From Brachypodium distachyon (taxonomy: Eukaryota > Streptophyta > Magnoliopsida > Poales > Poaceae): 64,000 bases of DNA. The notes beneath the pieces were generated by a model. The model worked only from the letters and a program-made list of their open reading frames with translations, made no database searches and had not been told where the DNA came from. A program made the translations under genes and the position numbers. This document shows, piece after piece, positions 1-14,816 of this stretch. Position 1 is the first letter of the stretch; each line of letters opens with the position of its first letter. The DNA lies in NCBI RefSeq assembly GCF_000005505.3, contig NC_016132.3:17412501-17476500 (forward strand), in the 5' to 3' direction.

Positions 1-18
1 GCAGCAAGCAATATTCTT

Positions 19-1670
19 CTACAAGGACATCATGTGCTTGACCAGCGCGTCGACGGCGAGATCCGACGACCCGCCCTTGCCGGTGCACTCCACGGCCTTC
101 TTCCTCAGCTCTCCAGCCCTGGCCCTCATCTCTCCCCCGTCCTTCTCCACCACGAGCCGCCGTATTGCCTTCTCAACTTTCCCCCTCTCGAGCTCCTCCC
201 CGGCCCCAACGACCTCGAAGCCCACTTTCCAGACGTGCTCCACGTACCTGGCGTTCCCGGTCTGGTCCCCGAAGTGCGGCCTGCAGAGCATCGGCACCCC
301 CTCGCACACGCTCTCCGTGGTCGAGTTCCAGCCGTTGTGCGTCCAGAACCCGCCCACGGCCGCGTGCCGCAGCACGTCCTCCTGCGGCGCCCACTCCACC
401 ACCTTCCCCCGCTCCCGGGTCGCCTCCTCGAACCCCTCCGGCATCGTGGCTAGGCCTTCGCTGCCGGCCACCATGCCGGGGCGGACGACCCAGAGGAAAG
501 CCACGCCGCTCCCGGCGATGCCCCACGCCGTCTCCACGAGCTCCCGGGCGGTCATGCACGCCAGGCTCCCGAAGCTCACGTAGAGCACGGACGCCGGCGC
601 GTGCGCGTCCAGCCATGCCAGGCACGTCCCGTCGGCGCGGAGCAGGCTGCTGGAGGCGCCCGCGGATGGGGAAAGCATGTGGAGAGGCCCGACGTCGAAC
701 ACCGGGATACCGCCGCCCAGGTCGCGCCGGAGCTTGGCTAGCTCGGGCTGCTCCAGCGCGTCGAACGTGTTGAGGATGAGCCCCGCGGAGGCGTCGACGG
801 CCGCCACGCTCCGGGCTAGAAGTTCACGCGTCAGCTCGTGCTTCCCGAGCCGCATCAGGTCCCGCACCCTGTACGGCGGCAGCTCGCTCACCTCATCCTC
901 CATCTTCCACTTCGACCCTGCACGTTAATTGAGATCGATCGACCCATCCATCCAAAGAAATTGATGACTTTACATACATATTCCTGGTGATCACAGGATC
1001 AAAATGTTGATGTGTACGTGCCTTGGAGGGGGAGATAGCCTTGGGCGATGAGCGAAGGGTAGGCAAGGAAGCAGGAGAAGCAGGCGGCGCTGCCGGTGCG
1101 GAGGACGAGAGAAGGGAGCGCGAGGCGGGCGGCGACGTGCACCATGGACAGCAGGTGGCCGTCGACGACGAGGCACGACACGGCGTCCCTGGAGTACTCC
1201 TCGAGCACGGCCCGCAGGCGGTCGAGGAAAGGGGACTCGGAGGCCGCGTTGAGCGCCAGGATGTGGGACACGACGCCGTCGATGCCTTCCCCGGCGCCGG
1301 GGCCGGACACGACGCCCTTGTCACAGTCCTCGGCGACGGGGACGGGCACGAAGCGGTACTCCGGGTGGCGCGCGGGGTCGGGGGCGTTGAATTGCGTGTG
1401 GAAGACGGTGACGGCGAAGCCCCTGGCGTGGAGGATCCCCGCCAGGCGGAACATCGGGTTGATGTGGCCCTGGTACGGCAGCGGGAACACCAGCACGTGG
1501 CGCCCATGGCCGCCGCCATGGCCGGCGCCCGCGGACGCGTTGGTGGTTGTGTTAGTCTCCGGCGACGCCATGGTTGGTGGCGCGGGCGCCGCCGCCGGGG
1601 CTGCTGATGCTTTCACGGGCCCGTCATGCCGGGTCGTCTCCGCATCAGTGCATGGCTCGGGCTTAGCCAT
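19..1670 (-). CDS. UDP-glycosyltransferase (family 1), two exons
   Basis: Transfers a sugar from a UDP-sugar to a small acceptor, normally in the cytosol; the acceptor is unknown. Exon 1 is 1670-1022 and exon 2 is 917-19, giving 515 aa. The catalytic-type His is in PYQGHINPM (about His69). The C-terminal PSPG box lies at about residues 392-435; it starts WAPQEDVL, contains THNGWNST and ends FGDQ, the final Gln fitting a UDP-glucose donor. The pattern resembles the plant group H/UGT76-like clade that includes the benzoxazinoid glucosyltransferases, but that is family resemblance only. The only junction I find that joins the frames uses a GC donor (CAAG/GCACGT at 1022/1021) with a normal CAG acceptor (918). 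Met at 1670 is the first ATG after a TATA box. Met34 (1571) is an alternative, because the first 50 or so residues are a low-complexity extension not typical of the family. Confidence 0.9.
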
Positions 1671-1740
1671 TTTAGCGAGAGCTAGGTGATGATGCAAGGA
1701 GCGCGACCGCGTGTGATGCGTGTCCGGCTCACGCTTCCGT

Positions 1741-1749
1741 GCATATATA
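1741..1749 (-). promoter_or_regulatory. TATA box of the UGT gene
   Basis: Reads TATATATGC on the minus strand, about 70 bases upstream of the ATG at 1670. The spacing leaves a short 5' leader and supports 1670 over 1571 as the start. Position and sequence are seen; function is inferred. Confidence 0.55.
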
Positions 1750-2063
1750 CTTGCACACTTCCCATCTACACTTCTTAACACTTTTTACGAGAATCTGCCG
1801 CCCATCTGCAACTGCAAGACTCGAAGGAATGTCGTATTGCCTGTACTGTACGTACTAAGCCATGGCTTCACCTTCAACTGATGCAGTACGTGGGGGGACA
1901 AACATTTATATATCTTTATATATTTGTCTGACAAGTGGATTGATACCACCATTAATTGGCTCTGGAGAGCAGAGCGCGTCGCGCGGTGCGATCAGTATCC
2001 ACCGCGCGCGCACCGACGACTCCTCCGTTGACCTCGTGAAGATCATGCCTGCAGATGCATGTA

Positions 2064-2173
2064 CTCCTCCGTTTCATAATTCTTATCGAAATATTACATG
2101 TATTTAAACATTTTTTTAATATGTACATTCATTTTTGTTAAAATTTGATACAAGAATTATGAAACAGAGGAAG
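2064..2173. mobile_element. Stowaway-type MITE (diverged)
   Basis: A 110-bp AT-rich element with inverted ends (CTCCTCCGTTTCATAATTCT and its near complement AGAATTATGAAACAGAGGAAG read in reverse orientation) flanked by TA. No coding capacity. The body motif around ATATTACATGTAT recurs in the MITEs at 6031 and 18428. Confidence 0.8.
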
Positions 2174-2175
2174 TA

Positions 2176-4382
2176 GCTAGTATGTAACTAGAGGCGTGCT
2201 GATCCGACATTGGAGTAATAATCTGCTGACGATCGAGATCGGATCGTTCCAATCAATAATGCAAATCTCATGACAATGGAGAGAGATCATTCTAGTTTTC
2301 GAGTTTTAGTACGACCTTAATTAAGGAGTCGTGATGTTTATTATTCGGTCAAGTCAAGACGAGATAGGCGACGGACGCAACATCATACGGGTTTTTGTTC
2401 GTTTGTTTCTACACGCATATATATAGTATGATCGAGTTTCATGACTGGTCCGCCGGCTCTCTTGTCAAGTAAAACATCTTGTTTGGGCGCATGTGCTTGG
2501 AATTTTGACTAGCATGCAACCATCGACGGACAATTTTAAAAATGGTGTCACACAAATTTTTTTATCTTATTCTCTCTGTCTCTCTCTCTCTCAAAACTGA
2601 TGATGCATGGTACAAAGACTTAAGCTGATGCTGGCATATATAAGACTTGGTGGCGTTGATTCCTTAGGTCGTAAGATTCTTATGTTTAGTCATGTTCACC
2701 GCCGAAAAAAAGGAAGGGTTCGCAAACACGTGGCATTTTGGAGGTAGCTTGCCAGGTGAAAATAGATCAAATTTATTTTACGAGCTCTAATCCCCTGAGT
2801 TAATCCGTCGGGACGGAATCGATGAAGCGCTGGCGTAGATTTTCATCGTCTCCTTGGGCGGCGAGGTTAGAGTTTCTTGTCATGCATGCAACAAAGGCGA
2901 AATTTGGTGTCAGTTAACTTTAGATCAACTCAATGATTCGGCAACGCACGACTGCTGCTCTGGGGCGCGGGTCCTTAGGCGTGCGCGAACGAAGACTTCC
3001 CTGTTGTCATCGACGAGGTCAAACCGGCTGCGATAGGGAAGCGGCGACAGTGACACGTCATCTGCTTGTTCTGGCGGCGAAACTACCTTTTATTATGTTT
3101 GAGGTGTTTTGTACTTTTGGTGAAACCTTATAATATATTTGTGTCTTTTTCGAAAAGAAGGAGAAGATGGTGATGGTTTCACGACACACATGTGCAACTG
3201 CAGTTAGTGGAAGTGAATATCCATATACGATATGGACCCTCCATGTCTAGCTCGACAAGGAGGGAGATATCTCGTTTTAACTTTTAGATTGTGGGCTTAA
3301 GACTTGTGAACTTTGTACCGTGGCACAGCTGCTATCAGCCGGGGTGCCCGGGGTTCTTTCCGTCGTCAAGCATGAAGCCATGTATCAGATGGACGGCGGG
3401 CACTATAGGGCTCGAAACTCTTGTGTCTGTGTTTCACCGGTGTTTTTTCTTAGGATGTGTCTATATCTTAGTCGCCGGTATCAGAAACGTCGGATTAGTA
3501 CGGGAACGACGTCCCTGCTACTTCCTCTCCGTCGTTCATCACGAGTCTTAAAAAACACGATCCAGATCCAACGTCTGAGTAATTAACTTATCTCTAACTA
3601 AAAATCAGATAGTTTAGATACCATTTTTCTCAATGAACTATGCATGAGCACTGTCTTTTCTATTTATTAGTAGGAGACAAGAAGAGAACATTTACAACAG
3701 ACAAGTCTTTTTTTTTTGTGCGGAAGCCAACCGAGAAAACGCTATCCTCATATAGACTACGAAAAGACTATGGCTCTTTTTGGGAAGTTGTTTTTCCCCT
3801 GCTTCCTCGAGAAGCCGACCTCCAAACTTGGTTAGACTTTCAAGAGTGGCGGTTTCTCAAGGAAACTGAAAGGAAACAGCTTCTCGGACAAGTACTGAAG
3901 GCCAAAAAAGATGCCTACCTCAGTAGGCACCAGGCCACTAGCTACTTGCTGATTGAGGTCACGGTTAGTGTGTTTACCACTAATTGTTGCTGATTGAGGC
4001 ATCTTTTTTGCAATTTTCATCCTTTGAACAAATGGTAGAATGTTCATCAGAGAGAAAGGTCAGTAGAATGGCGAAGGATCAGAGAACGGAACGGTCATAT
4101 ACACGGAACGGAAGTTCTACTGAGAAACAATGACTTTTGTTTTTAGTGGAGAAACAAGGACTGAACAAAAAAGGAACGAACAAGTTGGGCCGCAGTTTGG
4201 TGGGCCGAGCTGGGTTCCAGCGCGGTGCGGGCGTGTAAGCCCGCATGGTACAGAAGAGAGGAGACCGGCTTCTCCCTTCGTCACAGACCACGCCCCTACA
4301 CGCAGCCATCCCGCGCCGAGGGTTTCTCTGCTCGAGCTTCGGAGGCGAGGAAGAGAAGAGAGGAGAAGCGGCGAGGCGGGAG
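2176..4382. other. Intergenic stretch with no supported gene
   Basis: Contains a TC-dinucleotide run near 2572-2594 and several short open frames without recognisable domains or codon bias. A frame at 3640-3993 has no motif I recognise. The last 250 bases or so (4130-4382) are GC-rich and are probably the promoter and 5' leader of the small gene starting at 4383. Confidence 0.5.
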
Positions 4383-6572
4383 ATGGCGGTGATGGACACG
4401 GCGTTCAAGGCGCTGACGGCGGGGTTGGGCGTGGCGACGCTCTACCTGGCCGCCACCTTCTCCGTCAACGTCTACCGCGGCCTCGCATGGCACTCCGAAC
4501 AATCGGTGAGCATCCCCACCCCCCAAAACCCTAGCTCCCCATGAACCTGGCCCGTCTACTCATCGCTGTGCGATCCCTTGATCTGGAGAGGTCATCTCCA
4601 CTTCGCCCCCACTATTTCGTGTCAAATCCAATCACCCCCCCTGCTTTGGCGAGATGATGGAATGTAACCCTTTGACGAGATGCTTTGGTGGATTAGAGGG
4701 GAGGGGGTGAGTGAATGCGTGTGATTAATTCTCAAAACAGTGGATGCCCCAACTATATCTACGATGGAACAAAACTAGGATTGCCTGGCTATGTTGGGTC
4801 GAAGCTATATATTAGTATGCCACTGCTGCTTATTTCATTTTGGAACCAAGTCAGCCTTTTCACCATTAAGGTGGTGTTGGTATGAATTGCAGTAGTAGAA
4901 GTACTTACTATGAATCACTTATTTGCGTTGTTTGTTAAATACTCCTTACTCTATACTCTACTCTCTGCAGTGGAAAATTATTTGCTTAGACCAAAGGGCA
5001 TAAACCCTGCTTTTACCGAAGCACTTAAGTAGAACCTGTATTTGTTTCTGAATATTCTTCATCATATTTAGCTTGATTATAGTGGGGTTTATTTTAGATA
5101 CTCCTTTTCTGTCTAACGCACTATCCTTGTTGTGCCTAGACTAGCAGTCTAGGCATACTGATGTTAGGCTACAAAATCCACTTTGTACTAAATCAGCGAT
5201 ACTTATTATGGATCAGATGGAGTGTCTAAGATTTTGGTGTTTTGGATGGACTGAGAATTTGAAGCAATTTTTGTTGAATTATCGTATTGATTTTTTTCCA
5301 TCGTATTGATTGATGGAGTGTAACCCTTTGATGAGATGCTTTGGTGGATTAGCACGGGAGGGCGTGGGTGAATGCGTGTGATTAATTATCAAAATAGTGG
5401 ATGCCCCTCACTATCTCTACGATGGACAAAACTAGGATTGCCTAGCTGTGTCGGGTCGAAGCTATTGATATTAGTATGTCACTGCTGCTTATTTCATTTT
5501 GGAACCAAGTTAGCCTTTTCACCATTAAGGTGGTGCTGGTATGAATTGCAGTAGTAGAGGTACTTACTATGAGTCACTTATTTGCGTTGTTTGTTGAATA
5601 CTCTGTACTCTATATTCTTCTCTCTGAAGTGGAAAATTATTTGCTTAGATCAAAGGGCATAAAACCCTGCTTTTACTGAAGCACTAAGTAGAATTGTTTG
5701 CTTAGACCAAAGGGCATAAAACCCTGCTTTTACTGAAGCACCATCTAGAACCTGTATTTGTTTCTGAATATTCTTCATCATATTTAGTTTGATTATAGTG
5801 GGGTTTACTTTAGATACTCCTTTTCTGTCTAACGCACTATCCTAGTTGTGCCTGGAGTAGCATACCTGATGTTAGGCTACAAAATTATCTAAGATTTTGG
5901 TCTTTGGGATGGACTGAGACTTTGATGTATTTTTATTGAACTGTTAGTCAGTTCTTGGAGATTACGTGCTCACATTTGTGCGGGTTGTATAGTCATGAAG
6001 GAACTCCCTATCTAATCGTGGGAGCTTTAGTACTCCCTCCGATCCATATTATTTGTCGAAATATTACATGTATCTAGACGCTTCTTAAACATAAATACAT
6101 CCATATTTGAACAAATTTGAGACAAGTAATATGGATCGGAGGGAGTATATTTAATTGATCAGTGTAATCACACTATTCAGTCTGAATAGATTTCAATGTG
6201 TCTGAATGATTAGGCAGTTTGAGTGTACTTCCGGCTTACTAACAGGAAATCTATTTATTTACCTAACTTAAACAATAAAAGAAACCTATATATCTGTCAC
6301 CAATACAGGTTACATGTAAATTTGTTTTGTTTCAACAATTCATGCAATCAAACTATCTACTGAAAGGAAATGATTACAATATTCTCCAGATAAAGATGAA
6401 ACATATATCAATTTGATCTGGCAAGTGGCATCAACTTGTGTTTCTCCCAGTTTTGTCATTAATTTTACTCTCTATTACGTACTGTATTGATTGTCTAACT
6501 TCTGATTAAACACATTTGAACTTTTCTGGGAGTGCTTTACAGAAGTTAGAAAAGGAGAAATCTGAAGGCTGA
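4383..6572 (+). CDS. Small single-pass membrane protein, 50 aa, two exons
   Basis: Exon 1 is 4383-4505 and exon 2 is 6543-6572, with a 2.0-kb GT-AG intron (TCG/GTGAGC ... TTTACAG/AAG). The frame closes exactly and ends KLEKEKSEG-stop. Residues 8-31 or so (FKALTAGLGVATLYLAATFSV) form one membrane-spanning helix; the tail is short and charged. The GC-rich first exon and the precise splice joining support a real gene, although the product is tiny. It resembles short uncharacterised plant proteins that carry a FSVNVYRG segment after the helix; no function can be assigned. It converges on the mannosyltransferase gene at 7246. The intron holds a tandem duplication and a Stowaway MITE. Confidence 0.7.
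4648..5962. repeat. Tandem duplication of about 640 bp inside the intron
   Basis: Copy 1 runs from about 4650 to 5281 and copy 2 from about 5312 to 5950. They share runs such as GAGATGCTTTGGTGGATTAG and TTTCATTTTGGAACCAAGT in the same order, with scattered substitutions and small indels. Copy 2 also has a nested direct repeat of about 55 bp (near 5643-5750) built on CAAAGGGCATAAAACCCTGC. Both copies lie in the intron of the 50-aa protein gene. Confidence 0.85.
6031..6147. mobile_element. Stowaway-type MITE, nearly perfect hairpin
   Basis: Ends read CTCCCTCCGATCCATATTA and its inverse, flanked by TA. The whole element can fold into one hairpin. It sits in the intron of the small membrane protein gene and has no coding capacity. 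Confidence 0.9.
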
Positions 6573-7245
6573 ACTGGATCGACAAGTTAGTGTAGACGTC
6601 AGACATTATCGGCCAAAAGAACCTACAAGACAATCCTGCCTTTTGATGAATCATGCTGATTATGCTTTCCGAGACTGTTTTTGTAAAAACCTGGCAATAT
6701 GATGTATGATTTAGGGAGATGATCATCCTTTTTTATGCCCACTGTCACAATATATTTCTACGTTTGTGAAAATAAGGTGTAATTGTCATCTTTTCATTGT
6801 ACTACCATTTTCTTTGTTTAGCAACTGTGAAGGATGTTTAACCTCTCAGTGTTATTCCCTATCATCACAGATCATTTTAATATCTCAAATGTTTTTAAGT
6901 TTCATGCCTCTTGTTTATGTCTCCTCTACATACATGAGACCTACAAATCAACTGTTCGTCAGTAACCAACTCATGGTTCTCAATGGCCGCTTGCTTTTCA
7001 TTGATATCCAATCATAGTTTACTCAACTTGAAGCATGAATTCTCTGGACGATCATCTCAGGCAAGATATATGTGGCAGAAAACACAAGCAGCCACACAAT
7101 TCAGAAGGATAGTAATAAAACATAACTTGTGTACTGATTCAATAATAGGTCTGGAAGCATTAGCAATGTTATAGAGTTGTCCTATAACAGTCATGCATTA
7201 TCTACTCTATCTTTCCCATGTCTCCTTTTGGCATTAGTCTTTCCA

Positions 7246-10450
<3,205 letters not shown>

Positions 10451-11250
10451 CCCAAATATCGCCGCCTCGCCTGCAAAAGAAAAAACAGAGCGCACCAATC
10501 TAAGCAAAGGATCACAACTATACGCGATGAAATCGTTGGAGGAGGACTCGCGGGGAAGCAAAGATGGGGAGATCAGACCGTTACCGGAAATCTCCGCCGC
10601 CGAGGAGGTCACCGCCGATGCGTCCAGCTTGGGGAACAGCGGGCGCGGGTGCGGAAGTCTCCGCCAGCGACGCGTGCTCGTGCAGATCGTGCAGAGGGGA
10701 GTAGAGAGACGGGTGGGGGCAGGGCAGAGGCAGAGAGAAGAGAGAAGAGAGACGGCTCGCCGGCCTCGTGCTCGTGCAGATCGGGACGGGAGCTCGTGTT
10801 CGTGCAGAGGGAGGAAGAGCTGGGCCAGATCGGGAGATTCGGGAGGAGGAGGAGGTGCAGGGAAGTGGGCCAGATCAGGAAGGGAATGGGCCGAAATAAT
10901 GAGATGATGGGCTGCCTGTGAATTGTAAAACAAAATAGAAAAGCTAAACGGGCCGAATCGTGCCGAGGCCAAGGCACGTCCTAAGGCGGGTCGCGGGCCA
11001 GCACCGCACGTTTTATTGCGGGCAAGTCGTGTCGGCAGGGTTTTTAAAAGAGCTCGGCCCGTTGCTAGCTAAAGATGTAAAGCCGGGCCGATCCGATCCG
11101 TGTAGGCCAGCAGTAATAAACAGAGTTAAAAAAAACATTTTGACTTCAAGCTGTTCCGATCTCTCTCGTTGTTGAAGGCTCGGATCCATGAGCTTGGTTT
11201 ATCTACTCCTTTGGCTCCCATGCTGGCATGATCTCAGAGATAAGTTTGTT

Positions 11251-12254
11251 GAGAAAATTACTTAAAACCATCACAATTGAAACAACTGTCTAGAAAAACC
11301 ACTTTAGTAATTTTTTTGCAAATTATCACCACTTTTAGGGCAGCGAGTACTCCCACGCACTGATCCGCTGGTTGATCCCATTTTGACGGAAAAACCGACA
11401 GCAGTTCCATGGTGGCTCCACGCTGGCCTAGGCGTCCACCGTGGCCATCGGTGCGCGGCCTTGTCGTGCGCGATGCGCACGGATTGGCCGACGGCGGCGG
11501 CGCCATCCAGAACTTTGCCGAAAAGCGGATCCGGCGAGGCCAAGGTGAGGGAGAGATACAATACGGGGGCACGAGCCTAACGGGTCAGTCTGCAGGGTCT
11601 GGAGGGCGGCGGCGCGGTCGAACTGCTCGCTGGAGGCGAGCCCTCGTGGCGGCGGCGGACAACGCTAGGCGCAGGCAGGCTCTGGGGCGGCAAATCGACT
11701 ACGGAGAGAGGGAGAAGGAGGAGGCGCTCACCGCGAGAAGAATAGTGGGCTTGGGCAGAGCAGCCGCTGTCGGTGGAGACCCGGTGACGGCGAGGTAGCG
11801 GTGGCGACGGGGTTCGCTACGGCTCGAAGGAGCTCCCCGGAGAGGAGGCATGGGATCTGCAGCGTTGTGGCAGTCCTCGGCGGCTTGGCACAGAGTCAGG
11901 GAAGGCGCGGGAGGAGCAACGTGCGTCACGGCGGCGCTTCCGCCGGAGGCGGAGAAGAAGATGGTCGTGCGGGGCCACAATGTCATGGCAGTCCTACGTG
12001 TACTTCGCGTCTAGCGCTGTGATGCTGGCACTGCTGCGGCGCTCGCCGGCCACGGTGGACGCCTAGGCCAGCATGGAGCCAGTGTGGACCTGACATGCGG
12101 GTCCCACTGTCAGTTTTTCCGTCAAAGTGGGATCAACCAGCGGATCAGTGCGCAGGAGTACTCGCTACCCTGAAAGTGGTGGTAATTTGCAAAAAAGAAA
12201 ATGTGATTTTCCTAAACAGTTGCCCCAATTGTGGTGGTTTTAAATAATTTTCTC
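11251..12254. mobile_element. Non-autonomous Mutator-like element with long TIRs
   Basis: A 1004-bp element flanked on both sides by TAAGTTTGTT (11241-11250 and 12255-12264), within the 9-11 bp target duplication size of Mutator-like elements. The terminal inverted repeats are about 200 bp. They start GAGAAAATTACTTAAAACC and include the CAGCGAGTACTC/GATCCGCTGGTTGATCCC segment and, further in, TGGCCTAGGCGTCCACCGTGG. No transposase frame is present. The GC-rich core (about 11450-12050) has open frames without recognised domains; whether it is captured gene sequence (Pack-MULE) cannot be decided by eye. Confidence 0.9.
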
Positions 12255-12926
12255 TAAGTTTGTTCAAGAGAGAGTGTGTCAATCTAACGTTGAAAACATT
12301 AGTAGTAAGGTGAAATGTTGATACAAAACACTACTACTAAAACAAAATGCAACAAAGGAATTAGTGGCGAAACCAAAGAAAAACAGAGTAATAGCCAAGA
12401 CAGATTGAGAAAGACCTTATAATCTTGATTTTCGAAGACTGAAAAATGGCATTTTTAACCCAAAAGGAGGGGAGTACTTCTACTTGCTACACATCTATAC
12501 CGTTCCATTGTTTTAATCAGGAGTGGATGTGTACTGTTGGATATTTTCAGCTACCTAGCAATGATCCGGGTTGCTACTTGCTATAATACCATAATTTGGG
12601 TGGTCCTCTTACTAACTGCGTATTTAAGGTTCTAAACTCCTGCCACGATTCATCTAATGATGGGGCGATCAACTTTCCAGCGAGGAAGCAAAATATACAA
12701 GTGGTCTCCATTTGTTCTAAAATGTCCAAAACAAAAACAAGTGGTCTCATTTTCTTTATATTTTTCTTTTATGACATTTCCCTTCCTCATGCAGTTCCCA
12801 TCTGAAATCGCCATATTAACCGCATAACCCCTCACTGACTCACTCACTCACATTCAGACAGACAGACAGAGCCTCAGCTTCACTTCCTTCTCTAGTTCTC
12901 TACCTCTTTCCCTCTGCTCTCGCTAC

Positions 12927-13253
12927 ATGGACATGGAGAGTGAGCCGTCCATGCAGACGCAGTCCTCCTACCTCTCGGGCTGCATCGGTTCCCCGGCGTG
13001 GCTGCCGGCCGTGCACCGCAGCCCCGCGCGCTTCCACCTCCTCGCGCGCGACGACGGCGGGCGGCGGGCGTGGCGGCGGCTGCTCCGGCGGCTGGTGCGG
13101 GAGAGCAAGAGCATGTGCAGCAGCCCCAGGCCCAGCAGGACCATGGGCCAGCCCACCTTCCAGTACGACGCCGCCAGCTATGCCAAGAACTTCGACGACG
13201 GCCGCCGCCCCTCCTCCGCCTCCGCCGCCGCCGACGGCCCGGCCGCCGGCTAG
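12927..13253 (+). CDS. Small plant protein with C-terminal [13 protein letters not shown] motif
   Basis: A single-exon frame of 108 aa, GC-rich throughout. Near the C-terminus is [19 protein letters not shown], a signature I know from a family of short uncharacterised plant proteins in which a (F/Y)xYDxxSYAxNFD(D/E)G block is the conserved part. A basic segment (about residues 47-60, [17 protein letters not shown]) precedes it and the tail is Ala/Ser-rich. There is no signal peptide or membrane helix. Met1 and Met3 are both possible starts; 12927 is the first ATG after a CT-rich leader. Function unknown; members are often stress-responsive, which is not shown here. Confidence 0.75.
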   Translation: MDMESEPSMQTQSSYLSGCIGSPAWLPAVHRSPARFHLLARDDGGRRAWRRLLRRLVRESKSMCSSPRPSRTMGQPTFQYDAASYAKNFDDGRRPSSASAAADGPAAG

Positions 13254-14743
13254 CTAGCTAGCAGCTGGCCTACGGAGCTGAGAGAGAGGAGTTCAGGGCA
13301 CCTTTTTCCTTTTGTTGGTTCGCTTGTAGCTGTTGTTCTAATTGAGATGGTAGTTGCGATGTTGTTGTCGAATTAAGTCTCGCCAGAACATTGGTTGCTT
13401 GTACAGAGGATGCAGATAGCAAAGTTTTCTTGTCGAGAGTCCAGACGCGTCCTAATCTGCGTGTCTCCATATCGATTTTCCTTGTCTCCCTCTGACGAAT
13501 CCCAATCAACCAGTATTTAGCCTCGTGATTAGTTTGTCTTGTTAAGACCAGCGGATGAACAGAACCGCACAAAACCAGAAATGTCACTGCTCGAGATCAA
13601 CCGACCGGAATCAAACGGCAGTTAGTGTAGAACGCACTCATCGGCAAGGGGAATTGGGTACTCGGCCGGTAGGGAAGGGGAAGACTGAAGATGATGTTTT
13701 TAAGACGAAAGTGAGCCGAACGCAAAGTGGGGGCAGGCACATCAAGTGATCAACCACTCGATGTAAAGCGGGGAATAATCATGATGTGATCATGGAGAAC
13801 GGAAGAGGGAGGGAAAAGAAGCAAAGAGTCCCCAACTACACTCGACCGTGTTGGGTCCAAATCTCTAATCCAATGGAGATGGAATGGAATGTTCTAAATA
13901 AAAGAAAAGGATCGAAAGGTAACAGCCTTCGATTTTTGGCAACGGTGTTATCTTCAAGGAAATACTTGCCTCGATTACTTTACTCCAATAAAGTGTAAAA
14001 CGTCCAATTCTACTTTGGTTGGTCAGTTCCATCTTGATACACGTGGCCTTTCTTTGAGGGCATCAGGTCACTATGTTTCATCATGTACCATATCTTAATA
14101 TGTCATATAGGAAGGAAAAAAAATCTGATGTGGCATCTGAACAAAGAAAGAGATAGGCATGGATCTTAATCTAGATACAAGTCTTAGCGCTAAACTCAAG
14201 AAAATGCATAACTTTTCTCTCACAAAACATAATAAATAAGAATTTATTTAGATACGGCACCCAGATACAAACCATTGAAAAATTTATATCTAAACATATA
14301 TATATGCATATGATATATGATACAGTTTAAAATACGATGCATCGGAGTGCCCTCGTTCGGTTCTGAACGGCTCTGAAGAGAAGCAAAGCAACCAGCAGGC
14401 AGCAGCATTAGACCTGCTGTTTCCCGCGCACTCCGGATCTGGGGAGGCTGGAGCTTTGCTTCCTTCTCCTGGTGAGGACTCTCTCGTCAATAGGAATTTT
14501 ATAGAATACTGGTCAATAGGAATTTCAGAGTAACAGTTTAACAATGGCTCCTGATGTTACAGTTAGTTTGTTCTGATGACATCAGTCTGCCCGAGTAATG
14601 ATTACAGCATATGGACCCCGAGATTTTCTGCAGATAGGTGACGTGTAATATTATGCACCCTAATCTATATCCTAAACTGATGGAAGACACACAGGCATTA
14701 CTTACTTTCCTAGTTACATTATAGTCTCCAAATCAATTAGTAG
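13254..14743. other. 3' region and intergenic DNA, no further gene seen
   Basis: The first few hundred bases probably include the 3' UTR of the preceding gene. The rest shows only short frames without motifs. Confidence 0.5.
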
Positions 14744-14816
14744 GACTCCGTGGCCCAATGGATAAGGCGCTGGTCTACGGAACCAGAGATTCTGGGTTCG
14801 ATCCCCAGCGGAGTCG
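14744..14816 (+). tRNA. tRNA-Arg (anticodon ACG)
   Basis: A 73-nt cloverleaf. The acceptor stem GACTCCG pairs with CGGAGTC and the discriminator is G. The D-loop segment is TGGCCCAATGGATAAGGC. The anticodon stem CTGGT/ACCAG encloses loop CTACGGA, giving anticodon ACG, and the T-arm is CTGGGTTCGATCCCCAG. There is no intron and CCA is not encoded, as expected in a nucleus. Internal A and B boxes are present, and TTTT at 14817-14820 is a Pol III terminator. Confidence 0.97.

Noticed and set aside
32..773. Long open frames on the plus strand (up to 202 aa) opposite UGT exon 2
   Set aside because: Shadows of GC-rich codon bias in the UGT gene; compositionally biased, no domains.
1023..1689. Plus-strand frames of 194 and 197 aa opposite UGT exon 1
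   Set aside because: Antisense shadow of the UGT; no motif and no start context.
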